This document shows positions 34,210 to 45,700 of a DNA stretch of 64,000 nt, piece by piece (the first letter of the stretch is position 1; each line of letters begins with the position of its first letter). The notes beneath the pieces were generated by a model. It worked only from the letters and a program-made list of their open reading frames with translations, was not told the origin of the DNA and made no database searches. Origin of the DNA: Haliscomenobacter hydrossis DSM 1100 (GTDB lineage Bacteria; Bacteroidota; Bacteroidia; Chitinophagales; Saprospiraceae); the NCBI RefSeq assembly GCF_000212735.1, contig NC_015510.1, forward strand, positions 7,255,001-7,319,000, in the 5' to 3' direction. The translations under genes and the position numbers were made by a program.

Positions 34210-35427
34210 ATGTCTAAAAACACCAGCTTTTTCCAACTCGCCGTCATTGTCAGTGCCTTGGGATTTTTTGTAGACGTTTATGATTTATTGTTGTTTGCCA
34301 TCATCCGCAAACCGAGCTTGACCGATTTGGGGCTAAGCCCCGAGCAGGTGCTGACCCAAGGCGAATACCTCATCAGTGTCCAAATGATTGGTTTACTGCT
34401 GGGCGGGATTTTATTTGGCATCATCGGCGATAAAAAAGGCCGATTGAGTGTACTTTTTGGCTCCATTTTACTATATTCCATTGCCAATATCCTCAATGGC
34501 ATGGTGGTGAATGTCAATCAATACGCCATTTTGCGCTTCATTGCTGGTGTTGGTTTAGCGGGTGAATTGGGAGCGGGAGTCACCCTGGTCAGTGAATTAT
34601 TACCCAAGGAAAAAAGAAGCGTGGCCACTGGCTTTATCGCTGGCTTTGGCATTTTTGGGGTGGTCTTTGCTTTTTTGTTGAGCCGGTATTTCGACTGGAG
34701 AACTTGTTATTACATTGGTGGCGGTTTAGGCATTTTATTGCTCCTGATGCGGGTGAGCGTACATGAAAGCGGGCTGTTTGCTCAAGTCAAACAAACCAGT
34801 GTTCAGCGGGGTAATTTTATGATGTTTTTCACCAACAAAAAACGATTCATCAAATACCTGCAATGTGTACTCATTGGATTACCCGTTTGGTACATCATTG
34901 GCGTATTGGTTACTTTTGCTGATCAGTTTGGACAAGCTTTCGGGATCGTTGGTATTGATCCGGCCCGAGCCATCGTATACCTCTACCTGGGTGTAGCGCT
35001 GGGCGATTTCTCGGTAGGCTGGCTCAGTGAGCGCCTTAAAAGCCGCAAAAAAACCTATTTTATTTTTGTAGGCATCACCCTGGTTTTTTGTACCCTTTAT
35101 TTCCTGCAAAACGGGAATGAGCCCAGTATTTTTTACGCTTTGTGTGGGGGCATGGGCTTTGGTGCGGGCTTCAATGTGGTGTACATCACTATGGGCGTAG
35201 AACAATTTGGCACCAACCTGCGGGCTTCCGCAGCCATAAGCATCCCCAACATGGTTAGAGGCGCTTTGCCTTTGATCCTCTGGCTTTTCAAATCTTTGCG
35301 CAATACCTTTAACCATTACTTAATGGGTGCGGTAGTTACTGGCATCATCCTCTTTGTCATGGCTATTGTAGCGGCCTGGTTTATGGAGGAGACTTATGGA
35401 AAAGAGCTGGATTTTGTGGAGGAGTAA
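34210..35427 (+). CDS. Major facilitator superfamily transporter
   Basis: A 405-residue inner-membrane protein with about twelve helices. The family motif A is visible between helices 2 and 3 (GIIGDKKGRLSVLFGS), and an acidic-residue-bearing first helix reads FFVDVYDLLLF. It resembles the metabolite/proton symporter type of MFS carriers for small organic acids; the substrate cannot be read. It starts 64 bp after the ABC ATPase on the same strand. Confidence 0.85.
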   Translation: MSKNTSFFQLAVIVSALGFFVDVYDLLLFAIIRKPSLTDLGLSPEQVLTQGEYLISVQMIGLLLGGILFGIIGDKKGRLSVLFGSILLYSIANILNGMVVNVNQYAILRFIAGVGLAGELGAGVTLVSELLPKEKRSVATGFIAGFGIFGVVFAFLLSRYFDWRTCYYIGGGLGILLLLMRVSVHESGLFAQVKQTSVQRGNFMMFFTNKKRFIKYLQCVLIGLPVWYIIGVLVTFADQFGQAFGIVGIDPARAIVYLYLGVALGDFSVGWLSERLKSRKKTYFIFVGITLVFCTLYFLQNGNEPSIFYALCGGMGFGAGFNVVYITMGVEQFGTNLRASAAISIPNMVRGALPLILWLFKSLRNTFNHYLMGAVVTGIILFVMAIVAAWFMEETYGKELDFVEE

Positions 35428-35488
35428 GTTCAAGAATTGACATGATTTGTCTTTTCTAAATTTTTTTCATCAAAATAAATTATATGTG

Positions 35489-35519
35489 TTTGTTTTTTAG
35501 AAAAGGTTTACTAGATTTG
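35489..35519 (+). promoter_or_regulatory. Bacteroidota-type promoter with ~440 nt leader
   Basis: TTTG at 35489-35492 and TAGATTTG at 35512-35519 with exactly 19 nt between, a full consensus match. The first gene downstream on this strand starts only at 35959. Confidence 0.65.
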
Positions 35520-35822
35520 CGGATAAGTCTAGACACTGTGATACAATTGACTCCCTTTCATATTTACACGCTCCCTTTATTCAACACACGTTGTTCCGTA
35601 CCGATGTAACACATGATATTTGTTGTAAAAACAAAATCACACTGTAATCCACTGTAATAAAACTTGGTATTGCGCTAGCTGTACTCAAAGCCATCAACTT
35701 TGGAACTTTGGATAGAGCCTGTTTCTTGTTCGCTATTGAAAACATAATGTTTTCTGTGGCTAGTAAATCTATTGCTATATGGCAAGTAAAGCTGGCGACA
35801 ACCATTTAAACATGAGCACTTA

Positions 35823-35853
35823 GCTCTTGAAAAGAGCAGTATTCTTCAAGAGC
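35823..35853 (+). promoter_or_regulatory. Mutually exclusive hairpins in the leader
   Basis: GCTCTTGAA (35823-35831) can pair with AAGAGC (35832-35837, 6 bp) or with TTCAAGAGC (35845-35853, 9 bp), but not both. There is no downstream T-run, so this would act on translation or RNA stability rather than simple termination. Confidence 0.35.
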
Positions 35854-35958
35854 CAAACCTGATATTCCTGTAAAAAACTTCTGGGTTTTCTACGGGCTGG
35901 ATTTTTTTTACTAACTATTAATTTGGTAATCAGTTAACTAACGAATCAAAGTTGTCTC

Positions 35959-36651
35959 ATGAAAAAAAGTAACGGCTCGCTCCTAGCAGGAAGCGTATTG
36001 CTAGACTATTGCCTAAACCTAGCAATGATGCAGCGAAAGAAAACGCAAAGCAGTGGACGAATGTATCTTTTCCCGGTCTTGGCCATTTCATTGCTTACAT
36101 CCACCTCTCCTAACAGTTTTTCTACACGAAATTTCTCGACAAACCCGCAGCTTGAAGCATCACATGCGGCGCTACAAATGAGTGAAGTTTGCGCAGAGCA
36201 AATGATTATGATCAACGATCAGACCTTCCAACTCGAACTGCCTAAGTTTGACCCTGCCTTGGGTACTTTGACCAAAGTTGAGGTAATCACTGATTGCACG
36301 ATGATGGGGGAAGTTAGCGAAACAGAGGTGTCTGGGAATGAATACCAGTTGCTGCTCAACATCAATTTGCGCAACCAACTTCCCGGCCAAGCGCAAACTA
36401 CTGGCACCATCAGCAAAAACTACCGCAAAAAAATTAAGGGCACTTCCATAGAGACAAGTGGTTTTCAAGAAAAATTCGAAGAAACCAAACAAGTCAATGA
36501 ATCCATTACGACCAATCTGAATGCATTTGTAGGAACTGGAACTGTAGCTATTCCATTGACTGTCGACGGATTGGTCAACTATCAGGATGCCAAATCCAAA
36601 ATCGCTTCAAACTTAAAAGTAAAGGTTTGCCTCAAGTACCTCTATGAGTAA
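35959..36651 (+). CDS. Exported protein, choice-of-anchor-E-like
   Basis: A 230-residue protein whose core (about 75-228) begins FQLELPKFDPALGTLTKVEV, the typical opening of choice-of-anchor E-type domains found on surface proteins. The N-terminus is unusual: a hydrophobic segment (YLFPVLAISLLTS) begins only after about 35 residues, so the real start may be the ATG pair near 36025. No C-terminal sorting signal is seen. It lies 57 bp upstream of the giant adhesin-like gene, whose own N-terminal region has a similar ending (KVCLKYLYE here, KACVTYRSF there), suggesting related domains. Confidence 0.65.
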   Translation: MKKSNGSLLAGSVLLDYCLNLAMMQRKKTQSSGRMYLFPVLAISLLTSTSPNSFSTRNFSTNPQLEASHAALQMSEVCAEQMIMINDQTFQLELPKFDPALGTLTKVEVITDCTMMGEVSETEVSGNEYQLLLNINLRNQLPGQAQTTGTISKNYRKKIKGTSIETSGFQEKFEETKQVNESITTNLNAFVGTGTVAIPLTVDGLVNYQDAKSKIASNLKVKVCLKYLYE

Positions 36652-36708
36652 TACTTGAGACCAGCATAGTTTTTTTATTTCCAGTACTGAACACATCATA
36701 ATCACTTT

Positions 36709-39700
36709 ATGAAAAAATTTTACACCTACCTCCAATTGGGGCTATGGCTGCTTATCGTGCTAGCTATACCTCAAATTGGCTCCACTCAATGCACAGTCAC
36801 TCCAATTGACATCAAAGAGAAGACCGACTGGACAACCAATTGCGCTCGAACTGTGGAAGAGTGCGATTTCACCAATGGTCCCTTGTGCAACAATACTGCC
36901 AACTCAAACTGGCTGCTCCTCGATCAAAACAACTACTGTATTCCCAAGCCAGCTTGCAATGCCGTTGGCTTTGACAAGATTTTAGTGACTCAGGGGCTCG
37001 AGGGCACTTGGACCGTAAAAAATATCGGTTCAGGCACCCAAAATACCCGCGTCAGGCTAGAAGGTTGTATCAAAGCTTGGGTGAACAACATTGCTTTTAC
37101 CCCGCTTACGCCCAACGTATTTACAGGCTTAATCTCTCTAGCTCCAGGTCAAGAACAAAGCGGAACTTTTGTCCCTCAAACCTCTACCGTAGAATTCGGA
37201 GGAAATTACACTGATTTATTTGCTGCCACTTGTAGCGGAAATGTGTGTTTTGAAGGATTGGCTGATGGGTTCACTTCACTGACCATCAGTAGCGGAAACT
37301 TACAAGCCATCACCAGTGTAACTGGTTCACTTAAAGCCTGCGTTACTTATCGTTCTTTTGATTGGAACGTTACCGGAACTGAAGCTGCTTGCGAAACCAG
37401 CGCTGACGGAAAAGTATTTGTGAATTTTACTCCTGCCCCAGGAACGCTGGCCAGCGACTACGAAATTCGGGTAGGCAACGGCGGAGCCTGGACGGTAAGT
37501 CAAGCTGCGGTAAGTGGTGCAAATACCATCAGTGGCTTGCCAGCGGGAAGTTATACCGTTGCAGTAGTCTACAAACCACTCGCCAATGCGGTTATTCCCA
37601 CTAGTGATGCGACCTGTGGATATTGCAAAGCGAGTGTCACCATTGGTTCAGCCACGGCAACCCTCAGCTGTTCATCTGACCCAGATTGTCCAGGTGGCGC
37701 CGGAGACGGTTCGGTTACCGTAACTGTAGGGGGAAACCCCGGTACAGTTACGTACAACTGGGGCGGTGGCAATACGAATGCCACACTCAGCGGCTTAACC
37801 CCTGGCAACTATACGGTAACTGTAACCTATGGACCTAACGGCAAATGCAGCAAAACGACTACTTGTACAGTTGTGGCCGCACCTGGCGTAGATTTTACCG
37901 TCACGCCCACCAACGTCGTGTGTAACGGAGCAAACAATGGAACCATTGTGGTCGATCCAACTTCTGGAACGGCCAATTATACCATTAGTGTAACGGGGCA
38001 GACCAATAAACCCAGTAATGGTGCTGCAGTAATCTATAATAACTTAGCGCCTGGCGATTACACCATTACGGTGACGGATGCTAACGGTTGTTCAACCCAA
38101 AAAATGGTTACGATCACCCAGCCCAATCCCGTCTCCATCACCTGCGCCAGTGACAATACTTCCTGCAAAGGTTTATCCGATGGCAAAATCAGGGTAACGA
38201 GTGTGACCAGCGATGTAGGCGGTCCTTATAAAATAAGTGTAGATCAAATTGCGGGTGGGAACAATGACATTGCCGAATCCGTGCAAGTGATTCCTTATCA
38301 AGCTACGGTGGGTACAGGGACATACGTCATTACAGTCAAAGATAAAAACGACTGTATTGCGCGTTGTACGACCATTGTAAAAGATGGGTTCACACCTACC
38401 ATTAACTGTGTACGGACCCAAATTGCCTGCTTCGGCGGCAAAGGAACCATCACCGCTACGGCGAGTGGGACCGATGCTGATGGCAATCCCGTAGCCAGTA
38501 CTTTTGACTATGTACTTTCTGGTTCCGCTTCGGCAAGCAACACCACGGGTATCTTTACCGGACTCAGTGCAGGTACGTATACCGTAACGGCAACCAAAAC
38601 TGGTAATGTGGGTTGCTCCGTTGCTTGTACCGGAAATATCATTGTCGAGCCTGCTCAATTGTCTTGTATCATCACAGGGAACAACAGTGTTTGCCGAAAC
38701 GAAAAAATCACCTTTATTGGCCCAGCGGGAATGACCAATTATGTGTGGACGGTGACAGGCGCAACTTTCACTGGTCAGGGTACCGTTAGCATTGAAGTAA
38801 CAGCACCTGCTAGTGGAAGTTTTGAGGTAAAATTGAAGACCCAAAAGACCAGTACAGTTGACAATACCACCCTTTGCGAAAGTGGCGAGTGTACCAAAAC
38901 GGTGAATGTAACCGTACCAACTTGTCCGGTTATTGCACCCAAGACCGTTTGCGCGGGTACTCAAAATGTGGAGTACGACGCTGGTTCAGGCTATACCAAT
39001 ATCGTTTGGTCTACCAGTGACCCCAAAATCAGCATTGCGTCTGGTCAGGGTACGCACAAAGTGAGGTTTAATGTAGCTACCACTGCTTTGGGGCCTTATA
39101 CCATCACGTTCACTGCCAGGCAAAATGGATGCCCAATTTCTTGCGAATACATCCTCACGGTTGATCCATTGCCAAGCATTGTTTTAACGCCAGAGCAACC
39201 CGTTTGCCGGAATCCACCTACTGGCAAAATTACGGTTGTTGCCAGTGGTGGTACTCAGCCTTATGTATTCATCATCCGCCAAGGTAGCCCAATGGGCACC
39301 ATTATTACACCCACCATCACCAACCAAACCGCTACTGGTTTGACTTATAATGACCTGGCACCTGGCACCTATTATGTCGAAGTCATCGACAAAGCTGGTG
39401 TGGGTTGTTCTTCTGACCCTGGAGTACAAATCTTGGCTGTACAGAATCCACTGGACTTTACCCTTACTTTGGATTGCGAAAATCAGGTCAACGGCAATGT
39501 AGCTGTAAACTTGACGAACATAACTGGAGGAGCTGCTGCGCCCAATGGCTATGAATACCAGGTTGATGGAACTGCTGGTACCTGGATTGACCTGGTCAAT
39601 CCGATTTTCCTTCCGGTCAACAGCGGTGATCATACCATTTACCTCCGCGAGAAAGGAGTAGCAACTGGTTGTGATCCGTACGGCAAAGTCATCAGTACGA

Positions 39701-42700
39701 CCTGTTGTAAATTAGACGGGGTCTGTAAATTGACCACCCCTGCACCAATAGTCGGCTGTGACTTGAGTGGTGTACCTGGCCCTAAAACCAACCCGACAGA
39801 TGTATTCAGTGGGGTGACTTTTTGTACAGAAGCCAGAATCCAGGTGACCACTACCAATGGCGGTTCCTTATGCGGTGGCGGTTTAACCCGCACCTATACT
39901 TATGTACTGTACGATGATGTAATTGACAATAATATTTTTGACACGGGTGAGCCTTTCATTGCTGGAACTTGTGCGGAAACCTATACGGTTACCCCTCCAC
40001 CGGTGGTGATCAACTGTCCAGCCAACAACCTGACCATCCCAGCATGTACTTCGGCCGACGATGCACAAACTTTGTTGACCAACTACAAAGCACAGTTCTC
40101 CTTCACCGGAGGTTGCAATGCTGTACCTAGTTTTTCCGCAGTTGTTTTACCCAATCCTTGTACGGGTGGCACGGTGAGCCTTACCTACACGGTGACTAGT
40201 GATTGTGACACCAAGTCCTGTACCAAGTCGATCATCCGTACCGTCAATCCAAGCATTACCTTGAATTGTGCGGACAATGTCAACGTTACGACTTGTAAAA
40301 CTCAGACGGAAATCAATGACCAGTTCGAAGACTGGTTGGGCGACTTCAGTGTGACTGGTGGATGTAATGTCACTGGAAGATTCGATGGCGAACCCAAAGC
40401 TCCATTGGCTTGTGGCGGCACTACGACGGTTACTTACCGGGTGGTGGATCCTTTTGGTTGCAATACCCAAACCTGCACCAAAACCTTCACGGTTACGCCT
40501 CCAGCATTGGTAATTTCTTGTCCAGAGGAAAAATTGTTTATTCCTGCTTGTACCTCTGTAGCAGAAGCACAGGCCCTATTGGATGCCTACAAAACCCAGT
40601 TCTCCTACACGGGCGGCTGCAATGCAGTAGTAACCTTCAGTACTGTTGTGTTCCCCGAATTGTGTGTAGGTGGTGTACTCAGCATCAAATACAAAGTGGT
40701 CAGCGATTGTGACCGGGATTCTTGTATCAGGGAAATTGAAATTGAAGCACTTCGCCCTGTAAGCGTGGGCGACACTGCTTTTGTAGACAATGACCTTGAT
40801 GGTTTACAGGAAGCTGGTGATCAAGGTTTGGCAGGGGTAACTGTTACCTTGTACAATGCCACCACCAATACTACGGTTACCACCAACGCCTATGGCTTCC
40901 CGCTTTATCCACTGGTAACGGATGCCAATGGTGCGTACCTTTTCGATAGCCTTGCTCCGGGCAGCTACTACGTGGTGTTCAACAAAAATACCGCTGTAAA
41001 TGGTGCCAATTATGTACCCACCATCCAGAATGTAAACGCCAACGGCAACGATGCTGATGACTCCGATGCCCATCCGACTACTGGTCAAACGGCAGCAACG
41101 CCCTTTTTGAATGCTGGTGAAAAGAATCTCACCCTCGATGCAGGCTTCTACTTGCCTGTAACGGTAGGTGATACCGCTTTTGTGGACAATGATTTTGATG
41201 GCTTACAAGAAGCCGGTGATCAAGGTTTAGCCGGGGTGACCGTCACGTTGTACAATGCCGCAAACAATACTGTGGTTACGACCAACGCCTATGGCTTACC
41301 CGTGGTGCCACAAGTAACCAATGCCAACGGTGCGTACCTGTTCGACAGCCTGGCTGTAGGCAGCTACTACGTGGTGTTCAACAAAAACACCGCTGTAAAT
41401 GGTGCCAACTACGTTCCGACCAAAGAAGACGTAAACGCCAATGCCAACGATGCCGACGACTCTGATGCCAATCCTGCGGGTCAAACCGAGCCAACTGGAT
41501 TTTTGACCAGCGGTCAAAAAAACCTGACCCTCGATGCAGGTTTCTACCTGCCTGTAACGGTTGGTGATACCGCATTTGTGGACAATGATTTTGATGGCTT
41601 ACAAGAAGCCGGTGATCAAGGTTTAGCCGGGGTAACCGTCACCTTGTACAATGCCGCAAACAATACTGTGGTTACGACCAACGCCTATGGCTTACCCGTG
41701 GTGCCACAAGTAACCAATGCCAACGGTGCGTACCTGTTCGACAGCCTGGCAGTAGGCAGCTACTACGTGGTGTTCAACAAAAACACCGCTGTAAATGGTG
41801 CCAACTACGTCCCGACCAAAGAAGACGTAAACGCCAATGCCAACGATGCCGACGACTCAGATGCCAATCCTGCGGGGCAAACCGAAGCAACTGGATTTTT
41901 GACCAGCGGTCAAAAAAATCTGACCCTCGATGCAGGCTTCTATCTGCCTGTATCGGTAGGTGATACCGCCTTTGTGGACAATGATTTCGATGGGTTACAG
42001 GAAGCGGGTGATCAAGGTTTAGCCGGGGTGACCGTTACACTGTACAATGCCGCAAACAATACTGTGGTTACGACCAACGCCTATGGCTTACCCGTGGTGC
42101 CACAAGTAACCAATGCCAACGGTGCGTACCTCTTCGACAGCCTGGCTGTAGGCAGCTACTACGTGGTGTTCAACAAAAACACCGCTGTAAATGGTGCCAA
42201 CTACGTTCCGACCAAAGAAGACGTAAACGCCAATGCCAACGATGCCGACGACTCTGATGCCAATCCTGCGGGGCAAACCGAAGCAACTGGATTTTTGACC
42301 AGTGGTCAAAAAAACCTGACCCTCGATGCAGGCTTCTACTTGCCTGTAACGGTAGGTGACACTGCTTTTGTAGACAATGATTTCGATGGTTTACAGGAAG
42401 CGGGTGATCAAGGTTTGGCTGGAGTAACCGTTACACTGTACAATGCCGCGACCAATACTGTGGTTACCACCAACGCCTACGGCCTTCCCGTGGTACCACA
42501 AGTAACCAATGCCAACGGTGCATACCTCTTCGATAGCCTGGCCGTAGGCAGCTACTACGTGGTGTTCAACAAAAATACCGCTGTAAATGGTGCCAACTAC
42601 GTTCCGACCAAAGAAGACGTAAATGCCAATGCCAACGATGCCGACGACTCTGATGCCAATCCTGTTGGACAAACCGAAGCAACTGGATTTTTGACCAGTG

Positions 42701-45700
42701 GTCAAAAAAACCTGACCCTCGATGCAGGCTTCTACTTGCCTGTAACGGTAGGTGACACTGCTTTTGTAGACAATGATTTTGATGGCTTACAAGAAGCCAC
42801 TGATCAAGGTTTAGCCGGGGTGACCGTCACGTTGTACAATGCCGCAAACAATACTGTGGTTACGACCAACGCCTATGGCTTACCCGTGGTACCACAAGTA
42901 ACCAATGCCAACGGGGCATACCTCTTTGACAGCCTGGCAGTAGGCAGCTACTACGTGGTGTTCAACAAAAATACCGCTGTAAATGGTGCCAACTACGTCC
43001 CGACCAAAGAAGACGTAAACGCCAATGCCAACGATGCCGACGATTCCGATGCCAATCCTGCGGGGCAAACCGAAGCAACTGGATTTTTGACCAGCGGTCA
43101 AAAAAATCTGACCCTCGATGCAGGCTTCTATCTGCCTGTATCGGTAGGTGATACCGCCTTTGTGGACAATGATTTCGATGGTTTACAGGAAGCGGGTGAT
43201 CAAGGTTTGGCTGGAGTAACCGTCACCTTGTACAATGCCGCGACCAATACTGTGGTTACCACCAACGCCTATGGCCTACCAGTGGTGCCACAAGTAACCA
43301 ATGCCAACGGAGCATACCTCTTCGATAGCCTGGCCGTAGGCAGCTACTACGTGGTGTTCAACAAAAATACCGCTGTAAATGGTGCCAACTACGTACCGAC
43401 CAAAGAAGACGTAAACGCCAATGCCAACGATGCCGACGACTCTGATGCCAATCCTGCTGGCCAGACCGAAGCAACTGGATTTTTGACCAGCGGTCAAAAA
43501 AACCTGACCCTTGACGCAGGCTTCTACTTGCCTGTAAGCGTAGGTGATACCGCTTTTATCGATAATAATGGCAACGGTTTGCAAGACCCTGCCGACCAAG
43601 GTTTCCCTGGCCTAACGGTCACCTTGTACGACGCCACAACCAATACCGTGGTCACCACCAACGCCTATGGCCTTCCAGTGGTACCACAAGTAACCGATGC
43701 CAATGGCAAATACCTCTTCGATAGCCTCGCGGTGGGTAACTACTACGTGGTGTTCAATAAAAACACTGCCGTAAATGGAGCCAACTACGTTCCGACTAAA
43801 GAAGACGTAAACGCCAATGCCAACGATGTGGATGACTCCGATGCCAACCCTGCGGGCCAAACCGAGCCAACAGGTCTACTAACCAGCGGTCAAAGCAACC
43901 TGACCCTTGATGCCGGCTTCTACCTCCCCGTAGTTGTAGGCGACACGGCTTTTGTAGACAATGACCGTGATGGTTTACAGGAAGCCGGTGATCAAGGTCT
44001 GGCTGGGGTAACAGTCACCCTATTCAATGCGGCAGACAATAGCCCCGTAACCTTGGATGCGACTGGTATGCCTTATACCAATACCACCACTACGGGCAGC
44101 GATGGTAGCTACCTGTTTACCAATCTGCCTCCGGGCAGTTATTATGTGGTCTTTGACAAGAGCACAGCAGTAAATGGAGCAAATTATGCAGCTACGATTC
44201 TGGATGTAAACAGCAATGGTAACGATGCCGATGACTCCGATGCCAACCCGACTACAGGTCGTACCGCAGCAACGCCATTTTTAACGAGTGGACAAAGCAA
44301 TTTGACGCTCGATGCCGGTTTCTATCTGCCTGTAACTGTAGGTGACACCGCCTTCGTAGACAATAACTTCAATGGCTTGCAGGATTCTAATGATCAAGGC
44401 TTGGCTGGCGTAACGGTTACGCTATACGATGCTTTGACCAATAGTGTAGTGACCACCAATGCCTATGGCGATCCAGTGGTACCACAAGTAACCGATGCCA
44501 ATGGCAAATACCTTTTTGACAGTCTGGCAGTAGGCAATTATTACGTGGTGTTCAACAAAAACACCGCAGTAAATGGTGCCAACTACGTGCCAACCAAAGA
44601 AGACGTAAACGCCAATGCCAACGACGCTGATGATTCTGATGCCAACCCTGCTGGCCAAACCGAGCCAACGGGTCTACTAACTAGTGGGCAACGTAACCTG
44701 ACCCTCGATGCGGGCTTCTATCTGCCCGTAAGTGTAGGAGATACTGCTTTTGTGGATAACAATGGCAACGGCTTGCAAGACCCAACTGATCCAGGTTTAC
44801 CTGGGGTAACGGTCACGCTTTACGATGCTGTAAGCAATACGCCAGTTACCACCAATGCATATGGCCTTCCCGTGGTACCACAAGTAACCGATGCCAATGG
44901 GAAGTACCTTTTCGACAGCCTGGCGGTAGGCCGTTACTATGTCGTGTTCAATGTAACCACTGCAGTTAATGGCAATCTGTATTCTTCTACTGAGCCTAAT
45001 GTAGGGAACAACGACAGCAAAGATTCTGATGCCGATCCTTTCACGGGTCGCACTCCTGCTACGCCTTTATTGACCAGTGGGCAAAGCAATACCACACTGG
45101 ATGCAGGCTACATTTTGTGTGCACCGATTTCTTGCATCAATGTGCAGGTGAAATTAGGCAACAACTGCGAAGTATTGATCACTCCTGAATTGGTATTGGT
45201 GGGAACCACCAATTATCCATCAGCAGCTGGATTTACCTTTTTTGTAGCTGACATGAATGGTCGGCCAATACCAGGAAACCTCGTGACGGGGCAGTACGCC
45301 GGAATGCGCTTGCGTTATTCTATCCAAAGAAATGGCTGTAACGATATCTTGTGTTGGGGCGAGATCCTGATAGAAGACGGCAGCCGTCCTCGGATTGCGC
45401 GGACGAGTTTTACCCCCGATCCAGTTTACTGCTTTGATGCCGACTTTATCTTGAATAACCCGAAGACGATTGGCGAACTAGGCGTTAAACCATCTCCACG
45501 GCAGATTCCAGCGGGTACAATTGTATCTGGTGGCAATATCAATGACGAAGTGCTGAACTTGGGGATAGCCGAATTTTTCTACTGCGATCCAACTTGCAAA
45601 GTGTCTGTAAAGTGGAGCGATAAACTGGAAGTTTACGGCTGTGATTCGATCAACGCTACGGGTACTTGGGGTAGAATCTACCGGTCATGGGTAGCGACCA

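Larger units (their letters stand above)
35428..35958. other. 531-bp region with a promoter and long structured leader
   Basis: Holds the promoter at 35489-35519, a leader of about 430 nt and the alternative-hairpin segment at 35823-35853. Only very short plus-strand ORFs occur (for example 20 codons near 35750). A 74-codon minus-strand frame (35581-35805) has no supporting features. Confidence 0.5.

Noticed and set aside
35581-35805. 74-codon minus-strand open frame in the leader region
   Set aside because: No ribosome site, promoter or recognisable domain; it lies under the promoter-leader segment of the opposite strand.
41296-44658. Repeated minus-strand open frames in the SdrD-type array
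   Set aside because: The same shadow frame recurs because the DNA repeat recurs; the translated unit (VGIGVYVFFGRNVVGTIY) has no independent support.
40762-45117. Possible mobile element or assembly duplication
   Set aside because: All unit lengths keep the reading frame and the units encode a known calcium-binding repeat fold; a coding tandem array explains it.
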